A DNA stretch of 24,737 nucleotides. Source: an uncultured Gilliamella sp. GTDB taxonomy: Bacteria > Pseudomonadota > Gammaproteobacteria > Enterobacterales > Enterobacteriaceae. Made by a program: the position numbers and the translations under genes. The stretch covers positions 1 through 24,737 of the forward strand of contig CALYQY010000029.1 in NCBI GenBank assembly GCA_945291235.1, written 5' to 3'. Shown piece by piece: positions 1-7,103 of the stretch. The number at the start of each line of letters is the position of its first letter. Position 1 is the stretch's first letter. The notes under the pieces were generated by a model. It ran no database searches. It was not told the DNA's origin and saw nothing but the letters and a program-made list of their open reading frames with translations.

Positions 1-511
1 CTTTTTTACTGAATAAAAATACAATGGCATTGCCTATATCATTGACATCAGTAAACGGTTAAAAATAATGCCGACACTAAAAGCGGAAATCATTACTCCC
101 ATTGCTTTAGGAAATTTTCATTAGGTGTATTCTTAGCTGTATAGGCAAACAATGTAGCCGGAACTGACGATGCAAAAAAACTATTAATGACATAATGATT
201 AAATAGAGATTGAAGAATTCGTCGATACTGGATATACCAAGACAAATAATGGTCTCAATACTTCCAAACACCACTAATAATTTTGTTGATACTTAATTTG
301 ATAAAGGACCATAAATAAAAAAAGTACATAGCATAAAAAAATAAGATAATCTAAAAATACTTCTTGCATCTAAAATATCAATATTAAAACATTTTGAAAT
401 TTTCTGAAAAATGAGTTGTCTGATATAAACTGAACCGACCAAAATTACAATGATTACGACAGAAACAAGAATACTTATGATTATTTATTCTTGTTTCTGT
501 AATGATTTCAT
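1..511 (-). pseudogene. Decayed MFS transporter, N-terminal part (runs off the left edge)
   Basis: Read on the minus strand from an ATG at 511, nine bases past the thiolase stop, the translation is clearly that of the first five membrane segments of a major facilitator transporter: a hydrophobic TM1 (about 480-420), TM2 ending in GPLSN (motif A, GxLsDR-like), TM3, TM4, then a stretch reading AYTAKNTPNENF...KAMGVMISAFSVGIIF, which is the usual TM4-TM5 loop pattern. The reading is broken several times: TAA at 485-487 (codon 9), TAA at 293-295 inside motif A, a one-base shift in the A7 run at 174-180, another near 109-112, and TAG at 34-36. So it cannot make a transporter unless all lesions are sequencing errors. 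Its position as last gene of the operon suggests it once exported the operon's product. The C-terminal half lies outside the window. Confidence 0.75.
459..500. repeat. 15-bp perfect inverted repeat after the thiolase gene
   Basis: Arms 459-473 (acagaaacaagaata) and 486-500 are exact reverse complements with a 12-base loop. The structure lies 20 bases past the thiolase stop and covers codons 4-13 of the decayed MFS gene, including its first nonsense codon. Neither side has a clear T run and the stem is AT-rich, so a transcription terminator is possible but not shown. It may instead stabilise the 3' end of the thiolase mRNA. Confidence 0.5.
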
Positions 512-519
512 AATCTGAT

Positions 520-1701
520 TTATCTTTTGTTTCGATGAATACTCATTGCTACACCTTCGCCACCACCGACACATAATGCTACGATACCGACATTGAGTTT
601 CTGTGATATTAGTTGATGTATAAGTGTAACCAAGACACGACAACCTGATGCACCAATTGGATGTCCTAATGCAATTGCACCACCGTTAACATTAAGTTTA
701 TCGTTAGGTAACGCTAATACTTTTTGGACAGCTAAAGATTGCGAAGCAAATGCTTCATTACATTCAAACAGATCGACATCATCAATAGACATACCTGTTT
801 TCTTCAAACAAGCTTCTATGGCACTAATCGGACCCAGCCCCATAACAGAAGGATTGATACCAGTATTGGCAAAAGCAGATATCGTGACCATAGGTGTTAA
901 TCCTAAAGACATTGCTTTTTGTTTACTGCATACTATTACTGCTGCTGCACCATCATTAAGGGATGATGCATTACCAGCAGTGACAACTCCCTCTTTTTTG
1001 AAGACAGGTTTTAATGTTGATAATTTTTCCAGTGTTGTTTCTCTCGGTCCTTCATCTTTATCAATCACGACTTCCCCTTTTTTGGTGGCTAAAGTTATTG
1101 GAATGATTTCATTGGCAAAACAATTATTCTGTATTGCATTTAAGGCTTTCTGATGCGAGGACAGTGCAAAAATATCTTGTTCTTCACGAGTAATATGATG
1201 ACTTTCTGCAATATTTTCAGCTGTTACCCCCATGTGATACTGATGAAAGGCATCGGTTAATCCGTCATGAACGAGTGTGTCAATTAATGCCGAATTCCCT
1301 AAACGGTTACCTTTACGAATTCCTTTAACAGCATGCGCTGCGGTTGACATGCTTTCTTGTCCTCCTGCGATGATCATTTGCGCATCGCCATTTCTAATTG
1401 CTTGAACAGCTAAATTGATAGCCACCAAACCCGAACCACAGACTTTATTCACCGTTAATCCCGTTACTTTTTCGGGTAAACCTGCTTTGATCGCTGTTTG
1501 TCTTGCTGGATTTTGTCCACAACCAGCGGTTAAAACTTGTCCCATAATGACTTGATCGATTTCGTTAGCAGGAATATTCGATTCTTTTAGCATATTTTTA
1601 ATGAGCATTGCGCCTAATTCTGTTGCTGGTATGTCAGCAAAACTACCAAGAAATGCTCCAATAGCGGTTCTATTGGCTGCTACAATTACAATTTCTTCCA
1701 T
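520..1701 (-). CDS. atoB: Acetyl-CoA acetyltransferase (thiolase)
   Basis: A full-length 393-aa thiolase that reversibly condenses two acetyl-CoA into acetoacetyl-CoA in the cytoplasm. The nucleophilic cysteine is Cys88 in NKVCGSG; the other catalytic residues are His347 in GGAIALGHPIGASG and Cys377 in CVGGGEG. The length and the N-terminal ANRTAIGAF stretch fit the AtoB/PhaA biosynthetic branch rather than FadA. The ATG at 1701 follows GGAG by about eight bases. It is the fifth gene of the minus-strand operon, 54 bases after the HAD phosphatase. No atoD, atoA or atoC is visible, so a short-chain fatty acid degradation role is not supported by the neighbours; supplying a beta-ketoacyl unit to the cassette is the contextual reading. 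Exact chain-length specificity cannot be told from sequence. Confidence 0.93.
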   Translation of the reverse strand: MEEIVIVAANRTAIGAFLGSFADIPATELGAMLIKNMLKESNIPANEIDQVIMGQVLTAGCGQNPARQTAIKAGLPEKVTGLTVNKVCGSGLVAINLAVQAIRNGDAQMIIAGGQESMSTAAHAVKGIRKGNRLGNSALIDTLVHDGLTDAFHQYHMGVTAENIAESHHITREEQDIFALSSHQKALNAIQNNCFANEIIPITLATKKGEVVIDKDEGPRETTLEKLSTLKPVFKKEGVVTAGNASSLNDGAAAVIVCSKQKAMSLGLTPMVTISAFANTGINPSVMGLGPISAIEACLKKTGMSIDDVDLFECNEAFASQSLAVQKVLALPNDKLNVNGGAIALGHPIGASGCRVLVTLIHQLISQKLNVGIVALCVGGGEGVAMSIHRNKR

Positions 1702-1755
1702 ATTAAAATTTCTCCAATCTAAATGTTAATTATCTTTAACATTGCTTTTTTTAAA

Positions 1756-2433
1756 TCATAAAACTTGCCAGTTATTTTGTTTGGCAAGTTGTAACATCGT
1801 AGGATGATCGCCGACGTAAACAGAATGACCGACACAAGACAACATATTTAAATCAGAAATATCGTCTCCATACCCGTAGCTACTGCTTAAATCGATTTCT
1901 TGTTCTAAGGCAAATTTTTCGATTGCGGTGGCTTTACCCGCTCCAATAGTTTGTATCCCTGTAATTTCACCTGTTAAAATTCGCTGTTGGTCAACAACTG
2001 GATTAACACACAAAATGTCATCGACTTTTAAATATTCAGCAATCGGTTTTAAAAGCGGTAGCATTGACCCAGAAACAAATACTGTTCGTTCGCCTCTAGT
2101 TTGATGTTGATGTAAACGATCAACTGTTTTTTGAATAAAGGCATTGTTGTTGACAACATTTTGCTCAAACCAAATCTTACCGATTGAAAATAGTTCATCC
2201 ATGCTCATACCCGAAAGTAATTGGTAGTACATGGAATTGAGTTCTTCTCTTGGTCGATTGTTAGCTCTTGCTTGTTTGAATGCGTCATCAAATTGAACTT
2301 TGAGATCATGAAGTTTTTTTACTTCAGACAGATATTCAAAAAAATTAAACATACTTTTGATCGTTATAAGTGTTTCATCCACATCAAAAAATGCAGCTAT
2401 AGCTTGATTTGTATTACTTTTTGTTTGCATCAT
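1756..2433 (-). CDS. HAD-IB family phosphatase (SerB-like)
   Basis: A 225-aa soluble phosphatase of the haloacid dehalogenase superfamily, subclass IB. Motif I is DVDET at residues 17-21 (Asp17 nucleophile, Asp19 acid/base), motif II is Ser121 in VFVSGS, motif III Lys167, motif IV GDDISD at 189-194, so all catalytic residues are present. The helical cap lies between motifs I and II. HAD-IB members include phosphoserine phosphatase and hydrolases of phosphate esters; the natural substrate is not evident. The ATG at 2433 overlaps the end of the tautomerase gene by 20 bases and has AAGGA nine bases upstream; a second ATG follows directly. Tight coupling to an AfsA-like gene suggests it may dephosphorylate a glycerol-phosphate-derived intermediate, which is inference. 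Confidence 0.85.
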   Translation of the reverse strand: MMQTKSNTNQAIAAFFDVDETLITIKSMFNFFEYLSEVKKLHDLKVQFDDAFKQARANNRPREELNSMYYQLLSGMSMDELFSIGKIWFEQNVVNNNAFIQKTVDRLHQHQTRGERTVFVSGSMLPLLKPIAEYLKVDDILCVNPVVDQQRILTGEITGIQTIGAGKATAIEKFALEQEIDLSSSYGYGDDISDLNMLSCVGHSVYVGDHPTMLQLAKQNNWQVL

Positions 2434-2662
2434 GCTCAGCGTCCTTACTTATATAAGCCCTGCTTTTGGTTAGAAAGTTAGGATCAGTTCCTATCACGCC
2501 TGCATCTGACCACCGTGAAGGGGAAACTTCTTGAAGGCTAATCGAGATTTTATCGATAGGGCAACCTAAAATTTTTTGCGTCGCAACTGTTATTTCTTCG
2601 AGTAATTTTTTAGCTTTTTCATCATCAGATATCGGCCAGCTGATAATATTGAAATGTGGCAT
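2414..2662 (-). CDS. 4-oxalocrotonate tautomerase-like small protein
   Basis: An 82-aa protein beginning Met-Pro-His, so that proline becomes residue 1 after methionine removal. A catalytic amino-terminal proline followed by a beta strand (HFNIISWP), a long helix (residues 13-32) and a second strand (KISISLQEV) is the arrangement of the tautomerase/MIF superfamily. Members interconvert enol and keto forms; a substrate cannot be read from the sequence. Its ATG lies two bases before (in transcription order, after) the stop of the 273-aa gene, with GGAG inside that gene's end, so the two are translationally coupled. It overlaps the phosphatase by 20 bases. It is slightly longer than the classical 62-aa 4-OT, closer to the YdcE/PptA-like size. 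Confidence 0.8.
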   Translation of the reverse strand: MPHFNIISWPISDDEKAKKLLEEITVATQKILGCPIDKISISLQEVSPSRWSDAGVIGTDPNFLTKSRAYISKDAEHDANKK

Positions 2663-2663
2663 G

Positions 2664-3485
2664 TTATTTCTCCTTAATTGGGGTTGTAATTAAATGGTCA
2701 AATAAATCTATTTGACTCAATTTGAGTTGGGCATGGACATCGCCTCCTAATCCGAAATATCCAATTGCACCGCCATAAGACTGTTGTGAACTCATGAACA
2801 GGACAATGACGTTGATAATTCGATTACTGTCTTTTTCATGTTTTGGAAAAGGATTGTTCAAAATGGCATAATAGTTAGCAAAACCGTTACTATCAGTCAC
2901 AAAAACATTAGGAATTCCTAAAGGCCCAGGGCGAGTTAATTCTTGCGGATTAAGATCTTTTTCTCTTAAGCTCATTACGGTGTAAAGGCTATTTGGTATT
3001 AAGTTTTTAAAACAAAAATCAAATCTAGCAACGGAACCATCAATGGTTACATCAAGTGTTCCTTGCGCTTTTAACCAATCACTCAGTACAATTTTATTGA
3101 GTTTTCGAAGTCCGTCATTTTCCCGATAGTCATAGATATAACCATTACTTAATGGAAGACTAAAGCGTTGGATTTGTGAAGGATTAGGGCATTGTTTCGG
3201 TGCAAAGACTATTGGATAATTATTTAAAGGTAGTGAAAGTGGTAATGAAAAAAATTCTATTTCTGCGAGTCTTTTTTCGTTTTTAATATCTAATTCTTCA
3301 AGAATTGTATAAGCACTTGTTTCCCCAAATTTGGGTAATTGGCTTTTTTTGGCCCCCCCCCATGAGATTGCATTATCCTCCTTGATTAAATTTAGCACAA
3401 CAACAAAGTTACCGTGCTTATTAACTACTTCAGAAGGCGGATATAAGGGACCTTGAGTTGTTGGAATTAATTGGAATTTTGACAC
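2664..3485 (-). CDS. Uncharacterised 273-aa protein with a G9 tract
   Basis: I do not recognise this family. It has no signal peptide and no membrane segments. The first 140 residues hold alternating hydrophobic strands; the second half (about 142-258) looks like a beta-sandwich with a regular pattern: GTLDVTIDGSVARFDF, PNSLYTV, RPGPLGIPNVFVTDSNG, NPFP, and LFMSSQQSYGGAIG...GGDVHAQL. The start is GTG at 3485, supported by AAGGA seven bases upstream; the preceding gene ends 16 bases earlier. Codons 42-45 (Trp-Gly-Gly-Ala) are written as a run of nine G followed shortly by seven A on the coding strand (3353-3361 and 3344-3350), remarkable in so AT-rich a genome. The frame is open in this sequence; a one-base change either way hits a stop within about 25 codons. 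A cytoplasmic accessory role in the cassette is inference. Confidence 0.8.
   Translation of the reverse strand: MSKFQLIPTTQGPLYPPSEVVNKHGNFVVVLNLIKEDNAISWGGAKKSQLPKFGETSAYTILEELDIKNEKRLAEIEFFSLPLSLPLNNYPIVFAPKQCPNPSQIQRFSLPLSNGYIYDYRENDGLRKLNKIVLSDWLKAQGTLDVTIDGSVARFDFCFKNLIPNSLYTVMSLREKDLNPQELTRPGPLGIPNVFVTDSNGFANYYAILNNPFPKHEKDSNRIINVIVLFMSSQQSYGGAIGYFGLGGDVHAQLKLSQIDLFDHLITTPIKEK
3353..3361. repeat. Nine-base C/G homopolymer inside a coding region
   Basis: Nine consecutive C on the plus strand (G9 on the coding strand), separated by GG-complement bases from a T7 run at 3344-3350. Tracts of this kind are typical sites of slipped-strand length change. Here it lies at codons 42-45 of the 273-aa gene. 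Deleting one G leads to TAG about 22 codons on; adding one leads to TGA at about the same distance. Confidence 0.8.
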
Positions 3486-3500
3486 AAAGCTTTCCTTATT

Positions 3501-4250
3501 CTATGCCATAAAACTTTTATATTCAGTCAAATATAGATCCAAAGTATCTTGAGCTAACTTTGATTCTCTTTCTAAAAGTTCTTTCGCTGGATATACCACG
3601 TAACTGGTCAACATTGTGGCGCAAATTTTATCTGCCTGTTTAAGCGTTACTTTTGCTTTCAGTTTAGACCGATAATCATTTTGGTCTATGTCGAGAAGTT
3701 CGAAATGAATAATGGCAGGTAAAGGAAATAAAAAGTTTTCAAAATTGACATTCATTTCATTGATGACAAAATAGGTGTCTTTTTTATTTTCATTTGCGAG
3801 AAAAAATTCTTCTGTTATTGCAATGAAAGTTTGTCTGAAAGCTTCAGTGATAATCATTCCCTGTACATGACTACCAGTTTGATGATCACCCATAAGCATA
3901 TTTCTTTCATCAAGAATAAAAGGTAATTCGAAATTAGATTGATCCAATTTTTTTGCTTGACCGATTAGCACGTTATAAGTGTTGTGTTGATGAGTATAAA
4001 TATTCGGTGCAAAATTATTACCATAAAATGAAAATAATGAACTCAAATCCAAATGTTCAGGGCTATTGTTGCTAATGTTAAATTTTCTTACTTCATCATT
4101 TTTACACCCTAATCCAGGGAATAAATGTTTTTTATTGTTAAAAACTTTTGCAGGCATTTGTGCCATTATGGCAAGTTGGCTTAACGTAATCGTTCCATCA
4201 AGTTTTGCAAATTCATTGAATTTATCACCAACAACGACCAATTTATTCAA
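3501..4250 (-). CDS. AfsA-like A-factor biosynthesis hotdog protein
   Basis: A 249-aa cytoplasmic protein that reads as a member of the AfsA-related hotdog family. The best signature is residues 86-140: a His-rich start (THQHNTYNVLIG), a strand, then SHVQGMIITEAFRQ (His128, Glu136, Arg139-Gln140), corresponding to the conserved H-(V)xGM-xx-E-xxRQ of AfsA/ScbA proteins. A second strand-rich part follows (FVINEMNVNFENFLFP...AKVTLKQADKICATMLTSYVVYP, 161-221). AfsA joins a beta-ketoacyl thioester to dihydroxyacetone phosphate, the first step to gamma-butyrolactone signals; dual-hotdog AfsA proteins are about 300 aa, so this one is short at the N-terminal side. The start is TTG at 4250, chosen because AAGGAG sits seven bases upstream. 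It is first in the operon. Family assignment is from motif reading only; a polyketide dehydratase-like hotdog is the alternative. Confidence 0.65.
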   Translation of the reverse strand: MNKLVVVGDKFNEFAKLDGTITLSQLAIMAQMPAKVFNNKKHLFPGLGCKNDEVRKFNISNNSPEHLDLSSLFSFYGNNFAPNIYTHQHNTYNVLIGQAKKLDQSNFELPFILDERNMLMGDHQTGSHVQGMIITEAFRQTFIAITEEFFLANENKKDTYFVINEMNVNFENFLFPLPAIIHFELLDIDQNDYRSKLKAKVTLKQADKICATMLTSYVVYPAKELLERESKLAQDTLDLYLTEYKSFMA

Positions 4251-4633
4251 AATGATTCTCCTTTTAATTAATAGTATAAATCTATTGGAAAGAAAATTTT
4301 AATAGATTTTTGTGCAAAGTCCTTTTTTATAGAAACTTTTATTACTGATAAGATATTTTGCTTTTTTAAAAACAAATTCATGAATTTCCTTTTTTATTTC
4401 TTTTTCACAGGATAACGATTTATTAATAAATATAGATATGGCATATTTTATTTCCTTTATTTATTGGCATACAAAAGTGATCATTAGTTGTACAAGTATG
4501 TAAAGACTAAATGGAAATAACAAAATACAAAAATACTTATTTTGTGATATGAAATTGATATCAAAGAGAATATTTTCTGTGTTAAGTCGATTGAATTTGA
4601 TTGGAATTATTAAACTTTAACTTGATGATTTAA

Positions 4634-4663
4634 TTGACAATTAAATGTTTTTCTTAATATGAT
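4634..4663 (+). promoter_or_regulatory. Orphan sigma70-type promoter
   Basis: TTGACA at 4634-4639, an 18-base spacer and TATGAT at 4658-4663: a perfect -35 and a five-of-six -10. It points rightward into 290 bases with no recognised gene, towards the 3' end of the convergent EamA gene. It could drive a small RNA or antisense RNA ending near the hairpin at 4892-4918. In so AT-rich a region chance matches are common. Confidence 0.4.
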
Positions 4664-4891
4664 TTCGTGATGATGGTTAGAAATTTAGAATGAAAGGCAG
4701 TGTGTTATACACAAATCATTCAAGAGAGTGTGTTTTGATATTGACGCAAGGATTTGAATAACTAAATTCCATTTGTCTGATCTAAAAAGATGGGTATTGA
4801 GTTTTATTATGATTAATCTGTTATCGCCATATTATTGTATTGTGATACTCTGAATTGCCATGACAAAACTCGCTAATAAAGATATTTGTTC

Positions 4892-4918
4892 AATAATGTG
4901 GTCAGTTGCCACACTATT
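4892..4918. terminator. Stem-loop downstream of the EamA gene
   Basis: Arms 4892-4901 (aataatgtgg) and 4909-4918 (ccacactatt) pair over ten positions with one mismatch that becomes a G-U pair in minus-strand RNA; the loop is seven bases. It begins 37 bases past the EamA stop, a fitting place for a 3'-end hairpin. No long T run follows on either strand, so it may be a weak terminator or an RNA-stabilising hairpin. Confidence 0.4.
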
Positions 4919-4955
4919 AAATCAGTTTGTGAATATATTTATTACATCGTTTTGA

Positions 4956-5861
4956 TTAATCCTTTTTCATAACAGTTTTATACGCACCTGTTGCACCTAT
5001 AACGCCACCAATCACCATGAAAGCACCGATTAACTGTAAAGCAGTTGGTATCAAGCCATTTATAAAAGCCAATAATAGAGTAAAAACGGGGACTAAATTG
5101 AAAAATACAGACGTTTTTGCCGCACCAAGATTTTTTATACCGACGTTCCAAAATAAATAAGCCAGTACTGAACCAATTATTCCCATGTAAATAAGTATTA
5201 AGTGATGACACAATGAAATATTAATGATTGCATTCACTAAATTACCCTGAAATATTGTAAATAGAACAATGCCTACTGTACCTATTAACATGGTAAAACT
5301 TGTGGTTTGTAGTGGTGTTGAGTTGCTGATAAATTTACGACATCCGACAGTATAGATTGCCCAGGCTAAATTACCCAATAAAATGATTAAATCACCACGG
5401 TTAAAATGCAACTTGATAATATTATTAATATCGCCATTACTTATAACAAAAATCACACCAACCAAACTTATTAACATGCCAATTACTTGTGACCATAACA
5501 CTCGATATTTATCAACAATTGACGCAATTAACGTTGTTGTGATAGGTGACGTTGCCATGATAAGTGCACCATTAATCGGAGATGTTGTTTGTAATCCTAT
5601 AAAGAAAGCCAAATTGAATCCGGTGATACCACATAAACCAAGAAGAGTATACGGTTTCCAATTTGATTTAAATGCAATGATATTATTTTTATCTTTAATA
5701 AGCATAAAAATAAAAATGGCAATAGCGGCGATAATAAAACGTTCAGATGCAGCTGTAAGAGGGGTGACAGATGCCACAACAATCGAGCCCGCATTAAAAT
5801 TAGAACCCCAAAAAAAGGCAGATAAAGTGACAAGTAAAAAAGCTAACTTATTGTTTTTCAT
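4956..5861 (-). CDS. EamA/DMT-family inner-membrane transporter
   Basis: A 301-aa polytopic protein with about ten hydrophobic segments, in two homologous halves of five, the layout of drug/metabolite transporters. Typical features are SAFFWGSNFNAG near the start (first EamA repeat), RFIIAAIAIFIF in segment two, and GDLIILLGNLAWAIYTVGCRK opening the second repeat. Family members export amino acids, metabolites or dyes; the substrate here cannot be named. The ATG at 5861 has only a poor ribosome-binding sequence. It is transcribed away from the LysR gene starting at 6199, a usual arrangement for a transporter controlled by its divergent LysR regulator. Confidence 0.88.
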   Translation of the reverse strand: MKNNKLAFLLVTLSAFFWGSNFNAGSIVVASVTPLTAASERFIIAAIAIFIFMLIKDKNNIIAFKSNWKPYTLLGLCGITGFNLAFFIGLQTTSPINGALIMATSPITTTLIASIVDKYRVLWSQVIGMLISLVGVIFVISNGDINNIIKLHFNRGDLIILLGNLAWAIYTVGCRKFISNSTPLQTTSFTMLIGTVGIVLFTIFQGNLVNAIINISLCHHLILIYMGIIGSVLAYLFWNVGIKNLGAAKTSVFFNLVPVFTLLLAFINGLIPTALQLIGAFMVIGGVIGATGAYKTVMKKD

Positions 5862-6198
5862 TTTGTTTCTCTTATTTTTGAAAAATTATCTAAACTATTG
5901 AAGGCATTAACAATTTATTGGTAGCAATTAATTAATACATCTTAAATTTCCTTTTTTAATGCAGTTTTTTAATAATGTTTGTAATCTTAACTAGCAAAAA
6001 CTTTAGGCCCTTGTGATAAAACATTGTTAATAATTTGATGATAAGTTTTACTTTCCTTTTTAAGAAATAAATTAACTCATAAATTGTTTTTTATCTTTAA
6101 AATCAAAAAATTATTAATAAATCAAATAAATTGTATATCATTTTATTGATAATTCATTTATAGTACAATGATCAAAATTACAACATTAAATTTCAAAA
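5862..6198. promoter_or_regulatory. 337-bp divergent intergenic region between EamA and LysR genes
   Basis: Very AT-rich, without an ORF. It must carry divergent promoters for the transporter (leftward) and the first LysR gene (rightward). TTGATA at 6146-6151 and TATAGT at 6159-6164 or TACAAT at 6164-6169 lie in front of the LysR start but with spacers too short for a standard promoter. I see no clear T-N11-A LysR site that I could defend. Confidence 0.45.
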
Positions 6199-7089
6199 AT
6201 GAAATTATCAATCGATGACTTATTCATATTTGTTAATGTAATTAAAGAAGGTAGTATCGTTAAAGCGTCAACTAAGCTTTCAATACCATCTCCGACAATC
6301 AGTAGGCGCTTAACTGAGTTAGAAAAAGCTATTGGTGGTCTCTTGATGTTCAGAAGCAGTAGAAAAATAACGCTGACTACATTGGGACAAATGTATATTG
6401 CTAAATTTACCAACTTAGTAGAGGAGTTTGTCGAAACAGCTGAAAATTTAAATGATTATTATAAAAAATTATCGGGCACAATTAAAATAACAGCACCAAT
6501 AAGCCTAACACATCAATGGTTTGGTAAGTGTATTTTTTCTTTTATGAAAAAATACCCGGATATAAAAATAGATTTAATGGCAACTAATAAAGTTGTCGAT
6601 TTGGCTGATTTGAATATTGATCTTGCTATCCGAGTAGGAAATCTAACCGATAGCAATTGGGTAGCAAAAAGAATTTTATTATCCAAAAATATATTGTGTA
6701 CCTCTAAAGAATATTTGAAACGAATGGGTGGTTGCGTTCATCCATTTCATTTATTGGATAAAAATTTAATCAATATTAGTCATAATTTAAGTTGGTCATT
6801 GACCAATAAAAATAAACATGAATATTATGAAGTGAGGTCAATTCCATGTTTAGTCATGGATGATACGGAACTGATCATTGAGGCTGCAAAAGAAGGAATG
6901 GGGATTTGCTTTGTCCCTTCTCAGTTTGTCAAAAATAGTATATTAAAGGGGGAGTTGGTACAAATATTACCAGAATGGATTGGCAGCACTAGACCTATTT
7001 ATTTAATATTTAAGGATAGAAATTACATGCCTAATAGAGTAAGAATTTTCAAAGAACATATTGAGAATTATGTGGATTTAAATATATAG
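6199..7089 (+). CDS. LysR-family transcriptional regulator
   Basis: A 296-aa one-component regulator. Residues 3-62 form the winged helix-turn-helix (DDLFIFVNVIKEGSIVKASTKLSIPSPTISRRLTELE); the usual Ala-Ala at the turn is replaced by Lys-Ala-Ser. The effector-binding part starts near KLSGTIKITAPISL (about 92) and includes DLNIDLAIRVGNL and the late EAAKEGMGICFVPSQFV motif. This order is typical of the AaeR/PecT-like LysR branch, in which the regulator acts at a divergent promoter. It is divergent from the EamA transporter, which is the most likely target. It is followed 14 bases later by a second LysR gene. The ATG lacks a clear Shine-Dalgarno sequence; an in-frame TAA at 6187 rules out a longer start. 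Effector unknown. Confidence 0.88.
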   Translation: MKLSIDDLFIFVNVIKEGSIVKASTKLSIPSPTISRRLTELEKAIGGLLMFRSSRKITLTTLGQMYIAKFTNLVEEFVETAENLNDYYKKLSGTIKITAPISLTHQWFGKCIFSFMKKYPDIKIDLMATNKVVDLADLNIDLAIRVGNLTDSNWVAKRILLSKNILCTSKEYLKRMGGCVHPFHLLDKNLINISHNLSWSLTNKNKHEYYEVRSIPCLVMDDTELIIEAAKEGMGICFVPSQFVKNSILKGELVQILPEWIGSTRPIYLIFKDRNYMPNRVRIFKEHIENYVDLNI

Positions 7090-7103
7090 AGGTTTAAGGC
7101 ATA

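Larger units (their letters stand above)
4251..4955. other. 705-bp gene-free region upstream of the AfsA-like operon
   Basis: No convincing protein-coding gene is seen. On the minus strand it must hold the promoter of the AfsA-like operon: AAGGAG at 4258-4263 and a TATACT -10-like hexamer at 4273-4278 without a good -35 are the only signals seen. Other items are a perfect TTGATATCAA palindrome at 4555-4564, an 8-bp inverted repeat (4520-4527 with 4538-4545), a good plus-strand promoter at 4634-4663 and a hairpin at 4892-4918, the latter two listed separately. The length is large for such a compact genome, so a small RNA or lost gene is possible. Confidence 0.6.

Noticed and set aside
818..1153. 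111-codon open frame on the plus strand
   Set aside because: It is antisense to the thiolase and follows from its codon use; the protein has no recognisable features.
4520..4564. AT-rich inverted repeats and the TTGATATCAA palindrome as LysR operators
   Set aside because: Such short AT palindromes are frequent in this composition and no second site supports them.
4690..4761. 23-codon mini-ORF downstream of the orphan promoter
   Set aside because: No ribosome-binding site and no recognisable peptide; chance ORFs of this size are expected.
5383..5901. 172-codon open frame on the plus strand
   Set aside because: Antisense to the EamA gene; no Shine-Dalgarno sequence and no family resemblance.
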